Source: Segniliparus rotundus DSM 44985 (lineage in GTDB: Bacteria; Actinomycetota; Actinomycetes; Mycobacteriales; Mycobacteriaceae). Taken from it: a DNA stretch of 64,000 bases. Below the pieces are notes generated by a model that had not been told where the DNA came from, ran no database searches, and worked only from the letters and a program-made list of their open reading frames with translations. Below are positions 56,234-64,000 of this stretch, in pieces. The position numbers and the translations under genes are program-made. The number at the start of each line of letters is the position of its first letter. Within the stretch, counting starts at the first letter, position 1. The stretch lies in assembly GCF_000092825.1 (NCBI RefSeq), contig NC_014168.1, positions 124,001 through 188,000 of the forward strand. Reading direction: 5' to 3'.

Positions 56234-57008
56234 GCCGGCGCTGCGGTTTTCCGCCGCAGCGCTGCGCGTCGGGGAGCGCGTCCTGGTCGAGAACCTCGAT
56301 CTCGCGTTGGCGCCCGGCGAGTTCCTCGCCGTCCTCGGCCCCAACGGCGCTGGCAAGTCCACACTGGTGCAAGCCGCCCTCGGTCTGCGCGCCCTCGACG
56401 CGGGAAGCGTCGAGATTTTCGGCCAACCGCCCGCGCGGGCCCGCGACCACATCGGGTACCTCGCCCAGCGGGTGGAGTTGGACCGCGCGACCGCGTTGCG
56501 CGGACGCGACTTCGTCGGCTTCGGTTACGACGGGTTCCGCCTGGGGCCGGGGTTCCTGCGCGCGGGGCGCAGAAAGACCGCCGTGGCGCGGACGCTTGCC
56601 AGGCTCGGCGCGGAAGATTTCGCAGACCGGCCCGTCAGCGGGCTTTCCGGCGGGGAATTCGCCCGATTGCGCCTCGCCCAAGCCTTGATCGGCGACCCGA
56701 AGCTGCTCATCTGCGACGAGCCATTGGTGAGCCTCGATCTCGCGAGCCAAACGTTGGTGGTCGAACAGATCGTCCGCCAGCAGCAGGAGCGCGGCGCGGC
56801 GGTCGTCTTCATCACCCATGAGCTCAACCCGGTGCTCGCGCATGTCGACCGGGTGCTGTACGTGGCGCGCGGCGGGCACCGCCACGGTCCGGTGGACGAG
56901 GTCATGACGGCGGCGTCGCTCTCGGCTTTGTACGCGTCCCCGATCGACGTGCTGAACGTGCGCGGCAAACTCGTGGTGGTCGGCGCGGGCGAGGAGGGCC
57001 ACGGATGA
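56214..57008 (+). CDS. Metal ABC transporter ATP-binding protein
   Basis: A 264-residue ATPase: Walker A GPNGAGKST, Q-loop YLAQRVELD, signature LSGGEFARLRLAQAL, Walker B LLICDEP, and switch His in FITHELN. It overlaps the binding-protein gene by 20 bp and the permease gene by 4 bp (ATGA), fixing the operon. It energises uptake of the metal bound by the lipoprotein upstream. Confidence 0.9.
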   Translation: MPDRPAEPALRFSAAALRVGERVLVENLDLALAPGEFLAVLGPNGAGKSTLVQAALGLRALDAGSVEIFGQPPARARDHIGYLAQRVELDRATALRGRDFVGFGYDGFRLGPGFLRAGRRKTAVARTLARLGAEDFADRPVSGLSGGEFARLRLAQALIGDPKLLICDEPLVSLDLASQTLVVEQIVRQQQERGAAVVFITHELNPVLAHVDRVLYVARGGHRHGPVDEVMTAASLSALYASPIDVLNVRGKLVVVGAGEEGHG

Positions 57009-57859
57009 GTTCGGCGAGTTTCTTCGATTGGGGGCTCACCTGGCACCTGCTCGGCTACGCGCCGACGCGCCGCGCCGTGCTCGCCGCGGCGATCCTCGGC
57101 CTGCTTTCCGCCGCGCTCGGCCCGTTCATCGTGCAGCGGCGGATGAGTTTCGCCGTCCACGCGACCAGCGAGCTCGCTGTGACCGGGGCCGCTTTGGCGC
57201 TCTTCCTCGGCGGATCGTTGCGCCTGGGCTCGATGTTCGGGGCCCTGGCGGCCGGGCTCGTGTTCGGGCTGCTGGGTTTGCGGGCCGCCGACCGGGATAT
57301 CGCGTCCGGGGTCGTGCTCTCGTTCGGCCTCGGCCTTTCGGTGCTGCTCTTGAACTTGCGCGAGGGGGCGGCCACGAATTTGTCCTCCCTGTTGACCGGC
57401 GGGCTCGCGAGCGTCAGCAACGACGATCTGCGGCTTATGGCTGCCACCGCCGTTGTGGCCTGCCTGGTGGTGATGTGCTGCGGGCGCCCGTTGTGGTTTG
57501 CGAGCCTGGACCCCTTCGGGGCCGCCGCGAAGGGGGTCCCGACACGCTCCCTCGCGGTCGGTTTCACAGTGCTCGTCGCCGCTGCTGCGGCGATCGGGAT
57601 GCAGGTCGTCGGGGCGCTCTTGGTGCTCGCCTTGATGGTCGCCCCTGCTGCGGCAGCTGCCCGGCTGACCGCGTCGCCCCGCCTGGGGGCAGTCCTCGCC
57701 TTTGTTTTCGCGCAGCTCGCAGCCGTGGGAGGGGTGCTGCTCTCGCTGGCTCCCTCGTGGCCGCCGTCCGCGCTCATCACCACCATCTGCTTCTTGCTCT
57801 ACATGGGCGCGCGGGCGGTCGGTTTTTTCCGTCGTCGCCGTTTTCGCGCCGCAGGCTGA
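57005..57859 (+). CDS. Metal ABC transporter permease
   Basis: A 284-residue permease with eight or nine hydrophobic segments. GPFIVQRRMSFAVHATSELAVTG at the N-terminus and MQVVGALLVLALMVAPAAAA are hallmarks of ZnuB/TroC-type permeases. The start overlaps the ATPase stop. Together the three genes form a complete importer; no metal regulator gene is attached. Confidence 0.9.
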   Translation: MSSASFFDWGLTWHLLGYAPTRRAVLAAAILGLLSAALGPFIVQRRMSFAVHATSELAVTGAALALFLGGSLRLGSMFGALAAGLVFGLLGLRAADRDIASGVVLSFGLGLSVLLLNLREGAATNLSSLLTGGLASVSNDDLRLMAATAVVACLVVMCCGRPLWFASLDPFGAAAKGVPTRSLAVGFTVLVAAAAAIGMQVVGALLVLALMVAPAAAAARLTASPRLGAVLAFVFAQLAAVGGVLLSLAPSWPPSALITTICFLLYMGARAVGFFRRRRFRAAG

Positions 57860-57865
57860 TACCCT
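57860..57865 (+). promoter_or_regulatory. -10 box for leaderless lipoprotein gene
   Basis: TACCCT begins directly after the permease stop and is followed by GACACCG (7 nt) and ATG 57873. Confidence 0.45.
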
Positions 57866-57872
57866 GACACCG

Positions 57873-58574
57873 ATGAAGAACGGCAGAACATTCGCTCGTG
57901 CCGGTTGGGCGGCGCTGGGCGCCGTGTCGCTGCCTCTGGGCCTTGCGTCGTGCTCCGTGCTCGGAGAATCAGAGCGGTTCGCCTCGCTGCCAGAAGCCTG
58001 TTTCGCGGGGATCTCCTCTGCGGTGGACGCGGCGGTCGGGCCGTTGGCCCCGCAAGGGCGCAAAGACGATGTGTTGCCCGAGGACACGGCGATCTCCCGG
58101 CCGTCTGGCTCGACGAAATTCTGCGCTCGTTCGTTCACCGACGCCGTCAACCGCAGAGACTGGAAACAGGGGGAGCCGAATTTCCGCAAGGTCTTCTTGG
58201 AGTACGCCCTGTATCGGAGCGGTTTCCTCTCAGAGGGGGTGGACGACGCGAAACGCGAGCTCAAACCGCCCTTAGTCGATCCGAAGCGTCTCGTGCCCGA
58301 GCCGAATATCGGGGACGAGGCCGTCGGGTGGTGGGACTACTCGCAGAGCCAAGGCGCGAGTTGGCAGGTCAGCCTGCGGGTGTCCAACATGCGGGTGCTG
58401 GTCCGGGTGTCGGGCGCGGACTACCTGAGCGACTACACGGTGGACCGCCAATTCTCCGCACGGCTCGATTACGATTCGCAGCGGCTCAAGGACGAGCTGC
58501 GCCGGGAAGCGCAGTCCATCGCCAAAGCAGTCGTCGATCAGCTGGCGCACCCCTCGTCGCCGGGTTCGCCGTAA
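57873..58574 (+). CDS. Lipoprotein of unknown function
   Basis: A 233-residue exported lipoprotein: the signal peptide ends in the lipobox LGLASC. The external part has two Cys (EACFAG and TKFCARS) and a C-terminal helix (DSQRLKDELRREAQSIAKAVVDQL). The layout recalls DUF3558-like mycobacterial lipoproteins, but the match is weak. It follows the metal permease gene by 13 bp and has its own leaderless-type promoter. A role in metal handling is possible but has no direct support. Confidence 0.6.
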   Translation: MKNGRTFARAGWAALGAVSLPLGLASCSVLGESERFASLPEACFAGISSAVDAAVGPLAPQGRKDDVLPEDTAISRPSGSTKFCARSFTDAVNRRDWKQGEPNFRKVFLEYALYRSGFLSEGVDDAKRELKPPLVDPKRLVPEPNIGDEAVGWWDYSQSQGASWQVSLRVSNMRVLVRVSGADYLSDYTVDRQFSARLDYDSQRLKDELRREAQSIAKAVVDQLAHPSSPGSP

Positions 58575-58660
58575 CGGCCCGGCGGGTGTCCTTCCTCCCG
58601 TCGACAAGGCCGAATGTCACGTTCGGGACACATCACTGGCGATCTTGGACCCACCGGGGA

Positions 58661-58666
58661 TACCAT
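58661..58666 (+). promoter_or_regulatory. -10 box for the small secreted peptide and pxpA
   Basis: TACCAT is followed by CCAGCT (6 nt) and ATG 58673, the leaderless spacing. Confidence 0.4.
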
Positions 58667-58672
58667 CCAGCT

Positions 58673-58879
58673 ATGTCTTTCGGTCGAGCGTTCGCGGCCC
58701 TTGTTCTCCTCACGGCCGCTGCGGTTGTGTCCGTGCGCGGCGCCCACGCCAGTTCCCCCCAGGCCAAAGAAACCGGGCCACGCCCGGCCGCGATGACCGA
58801 GCCGCACATCGCCGCGATGACAGAACCTGGTGGCAGCGGCGACGGTTCGAAGGCGGGCGGGGCCCTCGTTCCGCGCTGA
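58673..58879 (+). CDS. Small secreted peptide, 68 residues
   Basis: A 68-residue product with a good signal peptide (residues 1-26, ending AHA). The mature part is about 42 residues, with the short repeat AAMTEP occurring twice, and no Cys. It has a leaderless-type promoter and its stop is 6 nt before pxpA. It may be a real small protein or serve mainly to couple translation to pxpA. No family recognised. Confidence 0.45.
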   Translation: MSFGRAFAALVLLTAAAVVSVRGAHASSPQAKETGPRPAAMTEPHIAAMTEPGGSGDGSKAGGALVPR

Positions 58880-58885
58880 TTCCCC

Positions 58886-59611
58886 ATGGTCGCTGCAGTG
58901 GTTGATCTCAACGCCGACCTCGGCGAATCCTTGGGGGTGTGGCGAATCGGCGACGACGGGGCGATGCTGGAGATGGTGAGCAGCGCGAATATCGCCTGTG
59001 GGTTCCACGGCGGCGACCCGGCGACCTTATGGGAGACGTGCCAGGCCGCGGCCCGCGCGGATGTCGTGATCGGCGCGCAGGTGAGCTACCCGGATCTGTT
59101 GGGCTTCGGGCGGCGCTTCCTGGACATCGCGCCGAAAGACCTCACGGCGGCCGTGGTGTACCAGGTCGGGGCGCTCGACGCCATTGCCCGCTGCATGGGC
59201 AGTCGGGTGCGCTATGTCAAAGCGCACGGCGCGCTGTACCACGCGCTCGCCGAACACGACCGCCAAGCCGACTCGTTCGCCCAGGCCGTGGCCGACTTCG
59301 ACCCGAGACTGCCTGTCGTGCACTACGGCGGGGCGATCACCGCCAAAGCCGAGACCCACGGTTTGCGCCTTGTCGCGGAGGCATATGCCGACCGCGCCTA
59401 CACGTCGCAGGGCACGCTGGTCCCCCGCAGCGAGCCGGGCGCGGTGCTGACCGACCCTCGGGCCATCGCCGAGCAGGCGACGCGGTTCGCACAGGAGGGC
59501 AAGGCCGAGTCGATCTGCCTCCATGGGGACACGCCGGGCGCGGTGGCCTCGGCGCGAGCGGTCCGCGCCGCCTTGGCGGCATCGGGCGTCGCGATCCGGC
59601 CGTTCCTCTAG
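58886..59611 (+). CDS. pxpA: 5-oxoprolinase subunit A (LamB/YcsF)
   Basis: A 241-residue PxpA. VDLNADLGES, ANIACGFHGGDP, YVKAHGALYH and ICLHGDTPGAV are all family motifs that build the active site. It works with PxpBC, encoded 15 kb away at 42212-43674. It begins 6 nt after the stop of a 68-residue secreted peptide gene and has no evident promoter of its own. Confidence 0.92.
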   Translation: MVAAVVDLNADLGESLGVWRIGDDGAMLEMVSSANIACGFHGGDPATLWETCQAAARADVVIGAQVSYPDLLGFGRRFLDIAPKDLTAAVVYQVGALDAIARCMGSRVRYVKAHGALYHALAEHDRQADSFAQAVADFDPRLPVVHYGGAITAKAETHGLRLVAEAYADRAYTSQGTLVPRSEPGAVLTDPRAIAEQATRFAQEGKAESICLHGDTPGAVASARAVRAALAASGVAIRPFL

Positions 59612-59631
59612 AAGGCCGCTCCGGACGGGCG

Positions 59632-60609
59632 TTACTCCGGGGGTCGGGAAGGCGGCTGGATCGGGCCGAAAGTGCTCCGGGTCGGTTTCGGCGGCGCGAC
59701 CGGTTTCGCCCCGTCGATGAGCACGTCCCCTTTGGCGCTGCCGGTGACGACGGCGAACCCTTGGTCGTTGTGCCTGGCGACGAAGCACACGGTCTTCCGG
59801 CTGCCGACCAGCCAGCTCTGCGTCTTGACGATGGTCCAGTTGACGTCCAGCGTCGAGGCCCGCAGCCGCTCCGCGTTCCCCAAGTACGCTTCGGCGGCCT
59901 GCTCGCACAGCACTTTGAGCTTGTCGTTCTGCTCGTCCTCCGTCGGCGGGTCCGTGTCGGAGCGGCCGGGGAACAGTTTCGCGAGGTCTGTTTGCCCGAT
60001 GACCTCGAAAGCGTGCGGCTGGGAGCAGTCCACCGGTTCGGTCGGCATGTTGTGCTCGGCCCCGACGCACACGCCGGTGTCATAGGTGAGGGATTGGTCC
60101 TGGTCCGCGACCCGGTTCGTGAACGAGAGCAGCGCGCCGTTGCCGCCGGGCACTTCGAGCCCGCAGCGCAGCGTGTGCCCGCCGTGCGCCCACGCGCTTT
60201 CGCTGGACAGCAACGCGCCGATCTTGAACCTGCCATGGGTGTCGAACCGTCCGCGCAGATAGTTGTTCACCACACCTGAGCACAGCTGTTGGTCCCAGGC
60301 CGCGATCTGTTTCTGGTCCGGATAGGCGGTCGAGGAGAACACCGTGCCGGGGTAGTCGTTCAGGTCCACCGACGCGGCCACCTCGAAGACATGTTCTGCG
60401 GCGCAGTCCACGGCGCCCCCTGGTTGCCCGCCCGGCCCAAGTGCCAAACACGCGCCGGGCTCCTCGGCCCGTCTCGCTTGCGCCTGCGCGTCCTGGACGA
60501 CATCGGGGATGATCTGGCGGGCGGTGGAGCCCGCGGGCGCGAACGCGGCGGCGGCGACGCCGAGGGCTCCGAGCCCCACTCCCGCGAACACCGCGCGCAA
60601 CGCCATCAC
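59632..60609 (-). CDS. Septum-formation-family membrane-anchored protein
   Basis: A 325-residue protein with an N-terminal hydrophobic segment (residues 3-24) and two similar external halves. Each has a GACLALGP/TGVCVGA-like Cys start, then VDCAAEHVFEVAASVDL or VDCSQPHAFEVIGQTDL, the characteristic CxxPHxxEV pattern of the Septum_form family, and a later Cys. The gene name of the family comes from one example and the role is unproven. GTG 60609 just before ATG 60606 follows TATCAT by 7 nt, the leaderless arrangement. It is divergent from plsC with 46 bp between starts. Confidence 0.75.
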   Translation of the reverse strand: MMALRAVFAGVGLGALGVAAAAFAPAGSTARQIIPDVVQDAQAQARRAEEPGACLALGPGGQPGGAVDCAAEHVFEVAASVDLNDYPGTVFSSTAYPDQKQIAAWDQQLCSGVVNNYLRGRFDTHGRFKIGALLSSESAWAHGGHTLRCGLEVPGGNGALLSFTNRVADQDQSLTYDTGVCVGAEHNMPTEPVDCSQPHAFEVIGQTDLAKLFPGRSDTDPPTEDEQNDKLKVLCEQAAEAYLGNAERLRASTLDVNWTIVKTQSWLVGSRKTVCFVARHNDQGFAVVTGSAKGDVLIDGAKPVAPPKPTRSTFGPIQPPSRPPE

Positions 60610-60616
60610 AGCTCCG

Positions 60617-60648
60617 ATGATACGGGCAACCCCCGCACAGGCTAGGCT
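60617..60648. promoter_or_regulatory. Divergent leaderless promoters of the septum-family gene and plsC
   Basis: Minus strand TATCAT (60622-60617) then 7 nt and GTG 60609. Plus strand TAGGCT (60643-60648) then 7 nt and ATG 60656. Confidence 0.55.
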
Positions 60649-60655
60649 GGGCGGC

Positions 60656-61444
60656 ATGGAAATCCTGTATGGAACGGTCAACACCGCCGCCCGGCTCATG
60701 TGGCTCTATCAGGGATTGCGCCTCAAGATCGTCGGCGTCGGCAACATGCCGGCGCGCGGCGGCGCGGTGGTCGCGCTCAACCACACCGGGTATCTCGACA
60801 TTCCGTTCGGCGGGCTCACCTCGTTCCTGCACAAACGCAATATGCGGTTCATGTACAAGACCGAGATGCGGGAAAACCCCTTCGTGCGGTGGCTTTTCGA
60901 CCGGCTCCGCCACATTCCCGTCGACCGGGATTACGGGAAGGCGAGCTACGACCACGCGGTCCGGCTCCTCAAAGAGGGCGAGCTCGTCGCCGTGTACCCG
61001 GAGACGACGATTTCCCGCAGCTTCGAGTTGCGCGAGTTCAAGAGCGGCGCGGCGCGGATGGCCATCGACGCGAAGGTGCCGATCGTCCCGGTCATCGTCT
61101 GGGGTTCGCAGCGGATCATGACCAAAGGCCATCCGAAGGCGATGGGCCGCACGAAGACGCCGATTTGGATCGAGGTGGGCGAGCCCATCGCGCCGGACCT
61201 GCCCCCGGAGCAGCTCATCGTGAAGCTCAAAGAGAGCATGCAGGCCAAGCTCTACGAGGTCCAAGACAAATACGCGCAGACGTTCGGCCCGTACCCGCCG
61301 GGCGCGTGGTGGGTGCCCAAGCGCCTTGGCGGCGGGGCTCCGAGCTTGGAGGAGGCGGACGCGCTCGACGCGGCGGAAGCTGAAGAGAAACGGGCCAAAC
61401 GGGCCGCAGCCCGCGCGGCGGGCGCAGACGAGAAGAAGCATTAG
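60656..61444 (+). CDS. 1-acyl-glycerol-3-phosphate acyltransferase (PlsC family)
   Basis: A 262-residue membrane-associated acyltransferase. Motif I is ALNHTGYLD (the usual H-x4-D), motif II MYKTEMRENPFVRWLF, motif III VYPETTISRS and motif IV VPIVPVIVWGSQ. It uses acyl-CoA to make phosphatidate or a related lipid. The C-terminus carries a Lys/Ala/Glu-rich tail. The HAD phosphatase gene follows after 7 bp. Confidence 0.87.
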   Translation: MEILYGTVNTAARLMWLYQGLRLKIVGVGNMPARGGAVVALNHTGYLDIPFGGLTSFLHKRNMRFMYKTEMRENPFVRWLFDRLRHIPVDRDYGKASYDHAVRLLKEGELVAVYPETTISRSFELREFKSGAARMAIDAKVPIVPVIVWGSQRIMTKGHPKAMGRTKTPIWIEVGEPIAPDLPPEQLIVKLKESMQAKLYEVQDKYAQTFGPYPPGAWWVPKRLGGGAPSLEEADALDAAEAEEKRAKRAAARAAGADEKKH

Positions 61445-61451
61445 CCGCGTT

Positions 61452-62324
61452 ATGCCAGCACGCCATTCCCACGAGCACGCGCACCACCAATCCAGAGAGA
61501 GCGCCGCCGCGCCGCACGGGCGTCCGCCCAAACTCATCGTCAGCGATGTCGACGGCACGCTGCTCGATGAGAACGAGCACGTCACGCCGCGCACCCGGAA
61601 AGCGATCAGCACCGCTGTCGCGTCCGGGGCGCATTTCGTCCTTGCCTCCGGCCGAGGCGTTCGCAGCCTGTTGCGCATTGTCAGGCAGCTCGACGCGCCG
61701 CCGATGACCATTTGCGCGAACGGCTCCATCACCTACGACTCTGCCAAGGACGTCGTGCTGCGGGCCAGCGAATTCGAAATCGCCGCGTTGCGCCGCCTCG
61801 CCGAGGCCGTCAAGCAGGCGCTGCCCGGCGCGGAATTCGCGGTCGAGCGAGTGGACCACGGGACCGACCCGCTCGCCTACGTGAGCACGCCCGGCTATGT
61901 GCACGCGTGGGCGACCTCGGATTACACGCCCGCGTCCGAAACCGAGCTGTTGTCGCGTCCGGCGGTGAAGTTCCTGGTCCGCGCGGTCGAGGAGTCCTCC
62001 GACGCTATGGCGCGGGTGCTCGGGCCGCTGGTGCGGGATTTCGCGGAGGTCAGCTTCTCGACCTCGGCGGGCCTGTTGGAGATCGGCCCGCCCGGTGTGA
62101 GCAAAGGCAGCGCCATCGCGCAGCTCGCCGCGATGTTCGGCGTCGAAGCGCAGGACGTCATCGCGTTCGGCGACATGCCGAACGATATCGCCATGTTGCG
62201 TTGGGCGGGCCGTTCGGTGGCGATGGCCAACGCGCATCCGCTTGTGCTGGAAACCGCTTCGGAGGTCACTGCTTCCTGCGTCGAAGAGGGCGTGGCGCAG
62301 GTCTTAGAGCGCTGGTGGCCGTAG
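61452..62324 (+). CDS. Cof-type HAD-superfamily hydrolase
   Basis: A 290-residue phosphatase. DVDGTLLDENEHV holds the nucleophile Asp, ASGRG the second motif, a Lys after GVSKGSAI, and FGDMPNDIAML the fourth motif. The long cap insert is of the C2/Cof type. A His-rich N-terminus (HSHEHAHH) precedes the domain. Substrates of this class are sugar and nucleotide phosphates. It is probably co-transcribed with plsC. Confidence 0.87.
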   Translation: MPARHSHEHAHHQSRESAAAPHGRPPKLIVSDVDGTLLDENEHVTPRTRKAISTAVASGAHFVLASGRGVRSLLRIVRQLDAPPMTICANGSITYDSAKDVVLRASEFEIAALRRLAEAVKQALPGAEFAVERVDHGTDPLAYVSTPGYVHAWATSDYTPASETELLSRPAVKFLVRAVEESSDAMARVLGPLVRDFAEVSFSTSAGLLEIGPPGVSKGSAIAQLAAMFGVEAQDVIAFGDMPNDIAMLRWAGRSVAMANAHPLVLETASEVTASCVEEGVAQVLERWWP

Positions 62325-62512
62325 CCGACCTGTTGTTCAGCCCGATCCTCGCGCGGCCGACCGCGTTGCCCCGCTCTTCGCGCGCCGCTTTTTGCACGCC
62401 ATATCGCGCTGCGGCTTGGATTGCGTCGCCTCGCCTCGCCTCGTCTCGCCGGGGCCGGTGCGCGCTCCCTCCTGTGCGGGCAACGCGCTCAAGAGAGCGG
62501 CGGGCAAAAGAA

Positions 62513-62540
62513 AAGAGCCCCTGCGTCGGCAGAGGCTCTT
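62513..62540 (-). terminator. Intrinsic terminator of whiB1
   Basis: Twelve-base arms enclose GTCG. On the minus strand all pairs are possible, one being G-U, and a T-rich run (TTCTTTT) follows; on the plus strand the same pair would be a C-A mismatch. It lies 21 bp after the whiB1 stop. Confidence 0.75.
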
Positions 62541-62561
62541 CTTCTCGTCTTTTCTCGTCTG

Positions 62562-62816
62562 CTAGACGACGGTTCGGGCCCGGGCCCGGGCGTTGCGCCG
62601 TTTGAGGGCTCGCCGCTCGTCCTCGCTCAATCCCCCCCAGATACCGGAGTCCTGTCCGGAGGCCAATGCCCAAGAGAGGCATTCGGGGCTCACCGGGCAG
62701 CGATGACAGACCACTTTGGCACGCTTGATCTGCTCAAGCGCCGGGCCGCTGTTGCCGACAGGGAAGAACAGCTCCGGATCTTCGTCCCGACACACGGCCT
62801 GATGGCGCCAATCCAT
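62562..62816 (-). CDS. whiB1: WhiB-family iron-sulfur transcription factor, WhiB1 type
   Basis: An 84-residue WhiB protein, near identical by eye to M. tuberculosis WhiB1 (MDWRH-AVCRDEDPELFFPV). The four cluster Cys are C9, C37, C40 and C46 (VCHRCPVSPEC), followed by the GIWGGLSEDERR turn and a basic tail. WhiB1 binds a nitric-oxide-sensitive [4Fe-4S] cluster and the main sigma factor, and is essential in M. tuberculosis. GAGGAG is 6 nt before the ATG. The neighbouring lipid kinase gene is also next to whiB1 in mycobacteria. Confidence 0.95.
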   Translation of the reverse strand: MDWRHQAVCRDEDPELFFPVGNSGPALEQIKRAKVVCHRCPVSPECLSWALASGQDSGIWGGLSEDERRALKRRNARARARTVV

Positions 62817-63156
62817 TCTTTGCTCCTCGTATTCTCGTTACTTATCTGTGCGGCCAGAACCGGTCGCATCGTCTTGGGTGGGTGGTTTCGCAAAAATACA
62901 GCGCCCATGACCCGTCGCACATGGGCACGGCTGTAACCCTGAGTTCATGTTTCGCGACGCATTGTTTCCACAATGTTGCCATTGTATGGTCGCACAATCC
63001 TGACGGAAGTCAAGTGCTTGTTATGAGAGAGTGGCCTTTGTCACCTTCTTGCTTCTTTGGCTGCTCGGCGCAGCTTTCACAAGCTGTCTCTTAACATTTT
63101 TACTCCAAAATTTCCCAACGCGCACGGAAAAAAGAAAAGAAGTTCCACAAGTTCGG
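62817..63156. other. 340-bp region upstream of whiB1
   Basis: An AT-richer gap between whiB1 and the lipid kinase, both on the minus strand. It should hold the whiB1 promoter. A cluster of CATTGT/ACAATG half-sites lies at 62960-62998. No coding sequence or CRP-type site was convincing. Confidence 0.5.
62960..62998. promoter_or_regulatory. CATTGT/ACAATG half-site cluster
   Basis: CATTGT-TTCC-ACAATG (62960-62975) is a perfect inverted repeat. A third CATTGT at 62980-62985 is 20 bp from the first, and ACAAT follows at 62994-62998 in reverse. The cluster is about 145-180 bp upstream of the whiB1 start. Confidence 0.35.
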
Positions 63157-64000
63157 TCACGAACACGGGGCGACGACGTCGAGGGCCGCTGGAATGGAAC
63201 GGAATTCCGCGCGAACTCGCTTGCCGACGTATTCCCCGTCGATCTGGCACCGCAGCGCATCGGCGCTGCTCAGGGTGAGCTCAATGAGATTATCGACACG
63301 TACGGAACCAGGTGTGTCCGGCGCGGTCCGGGGCGAAAGCAGTTGCACGGCCAACGGAATACTGTGCCACGGGTCCAGCTTTGTGGCGGCAAACACACCG
63401 AGGCCTTTGTCGTGTCGGACCCCCGGATTGGTGGTGATAGGCCGATTCCCGAAGTATGTCCACGGGCTGCAATTGCTCACAAACGCCAGGCCGACTCCTC
63501 GCGTCGGCGCTGTGCCGGGAAGTTCGAGCGTGAGCGGGCCAGGCCGAAAAGCCCAACGGAAATACGCGGACACCGCGGCCAAGAAATACCGTGCCGGTGT
63601 GACCGGGCGCCCCGACCAACGTCCCGCCTCCATCATGGCGACGACGTCCGCGTCAATGCCGAGCCCTGCGTTGCAGAGGAACCAGCGGGACTCGCGCCGC
63701 CCGTCTGCCAGGCTCATGTCGCACAGCCCAGCGGAGACGCGCCTGCGCTCATTCCCGCGCAGAGCCCTGAGGAGTTGGTCGACGGCACGTCTCGGATCAG
63801 GGCTGATCCCGAGGGATCGGGCGAAAACGTTCGCGGAGCCGCCAGGAATCACCGCCACTGCGGGCGCCGCCCCTGGTTCGGGGCGCGAGGACTGCTCCGG
63901 CGGCCCGAGCAAGCCGGACGCCAATTCGTTCACCGTCCCGTCGCCGCCGTGGGCGATGACCAAATCCGTCCCGTTCGCGACGCACTCCGCGGCCAGCTCG
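63157..64000 (-). CDS. Diacylglycerol kinase-family lipid kinase (N-terminus beyond window)
   Basis: A lipid kinase cut by the window edge; 281 residues are visible and the frame is open to the last base. DLVIAHGGDGTVNELASGLL is the nucleotide-binding GGDGT motif, and VIPGGSANVFARSLGI and DMSLADG-type stretches follow. The apparent TTG start at 63963 is inside the domain and is not the real one. The relative next to whiB1 in M. tuberculosis is of the same family. It phosphorylates diacylglycerol, sphingosine or a related lipid. Confidence 0.88.
   Translation of the reverse strand, partial: ELAAECVANGTDLVIAHGGDGTVNELASGLLGPPEQSSRPEPGAAPAVAVIPGGSANVFARSLGISPDPRRAVDQLLRALRGNERRRVSAGLCDMSLADGRRESRWFLCNAGLGIDADVVAMMEAGRWSGRPVTPARYFLAAVSAYFRWAFRPGPLTLELPGTAPTRGVGLAFVSNCSPWTYFGNRPITTNPGVRHDKGLGVFAATKLDPWHSIPLAVQLLSPRTAPDTPGSVRVDNLIELTLSSADALRCQIDGEYVGKRVRAEFRSIPAALDVVAPCS

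Noticed and set aside
62817-62960. CRP-binding site at whiB1 as in M. tuberculosis
   Set aside because: No TGTGA-N6-TCACA-like sequence could be found.

Overview
The window is high-GC actinobacterial DNA, very densely coded on both strands. The gene set points to the Mycobacteriales: a WhiB1-type regulator next to a lipid kinase, a SigC-type sigma factor, FadE5-type acyl-CoA dehydrogenases, a RipD-like catalytically dead NlpC/P60 protein, LppA-like and EspC-like proteins, F420-dependent LLM oxidoreductases, paired cutinases and a PknH-type sensor-domain protein. Arrangement and several divergent sequences suggest a genus outside Mycobacterium proper, for example Segniliparus; that assignment is an inference from memory of the families, not a search result.

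Layout. 1-3585: membrane and copper genes (PepSY-TM protein cut by the window edge, Met-rich DUF5134 protein, CopD/CtaG fusion). 3637-7616: LppU-like protein and nitronate monooxygenase, divergent from soluble transhydrogenase sthA, then an LLM oxidoreductase. 7658-12780: two cutinases, purB, a GDPD-like lipoprotein and a DUF4442 protein, all on the minus strand. 13246-18729: the S10 ribosomal operon rpsJ to rpsQ, ended by a strong hairpin. 18851-23058: a type VII secretion-type locus with a WXG-like/alpha-beta hydrolase protein, an EspC-like protein and three LppA-like membrane proteins. 23122-28477: CPx copper ATPase and zinc-finger (anti-sigma-like) protein, divergent from sigC, which runs into a BpsA-like protein and a spermidine acetyltransferase-like GNAT. 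28485-39526: LOG protein, ThrE exporter, secreted CocE hydrolase, CoiA-like nuclease, TetR/nitroreductase pair, second LLM enzyme, an amidase remnant, polyol-type MFS transporter, RipD-like protein. 39587-51309: serC/pdxH divergent pair, sensor-domain protein, pxpBC, citrate synthase with an LCP protein, urate hydroxylase hpxO/zincin divergent pair, peroxidase-AhpD-like pair, IPNS-like oxygenase. 51422-55162: tandem FadE5-type genes. 55271-64000: metal ABC transporter, lipoprotein, pxpA, septum-formation-type protein, plsC, HAD phosphatase, whiB1 and a lipid kinase cut by the window edge.

How it works together. Copper handling appears twice (1-3585 and 23122-25760), the second time attached to sigC. 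5-oxoproline utilisation is split between pxpBC and pxpA. PLP supply and use are joined at serC/pdxH. Lipid metabolism is represented by FadE5-type enzymes, cutinases, PlsC and thioesterases.

The most striking signal is regulatory. At 16 genes a TANNNT -10 box sits exactly 6 or 7 nt before the start codon, the signature of leaderless mRNAs, and several such genes form divergent pairs separated by only 23-126 bp with interlocking promoters. No tRNA, rRNA, CRISPR array, insertion sequence or prophage gene was seen.
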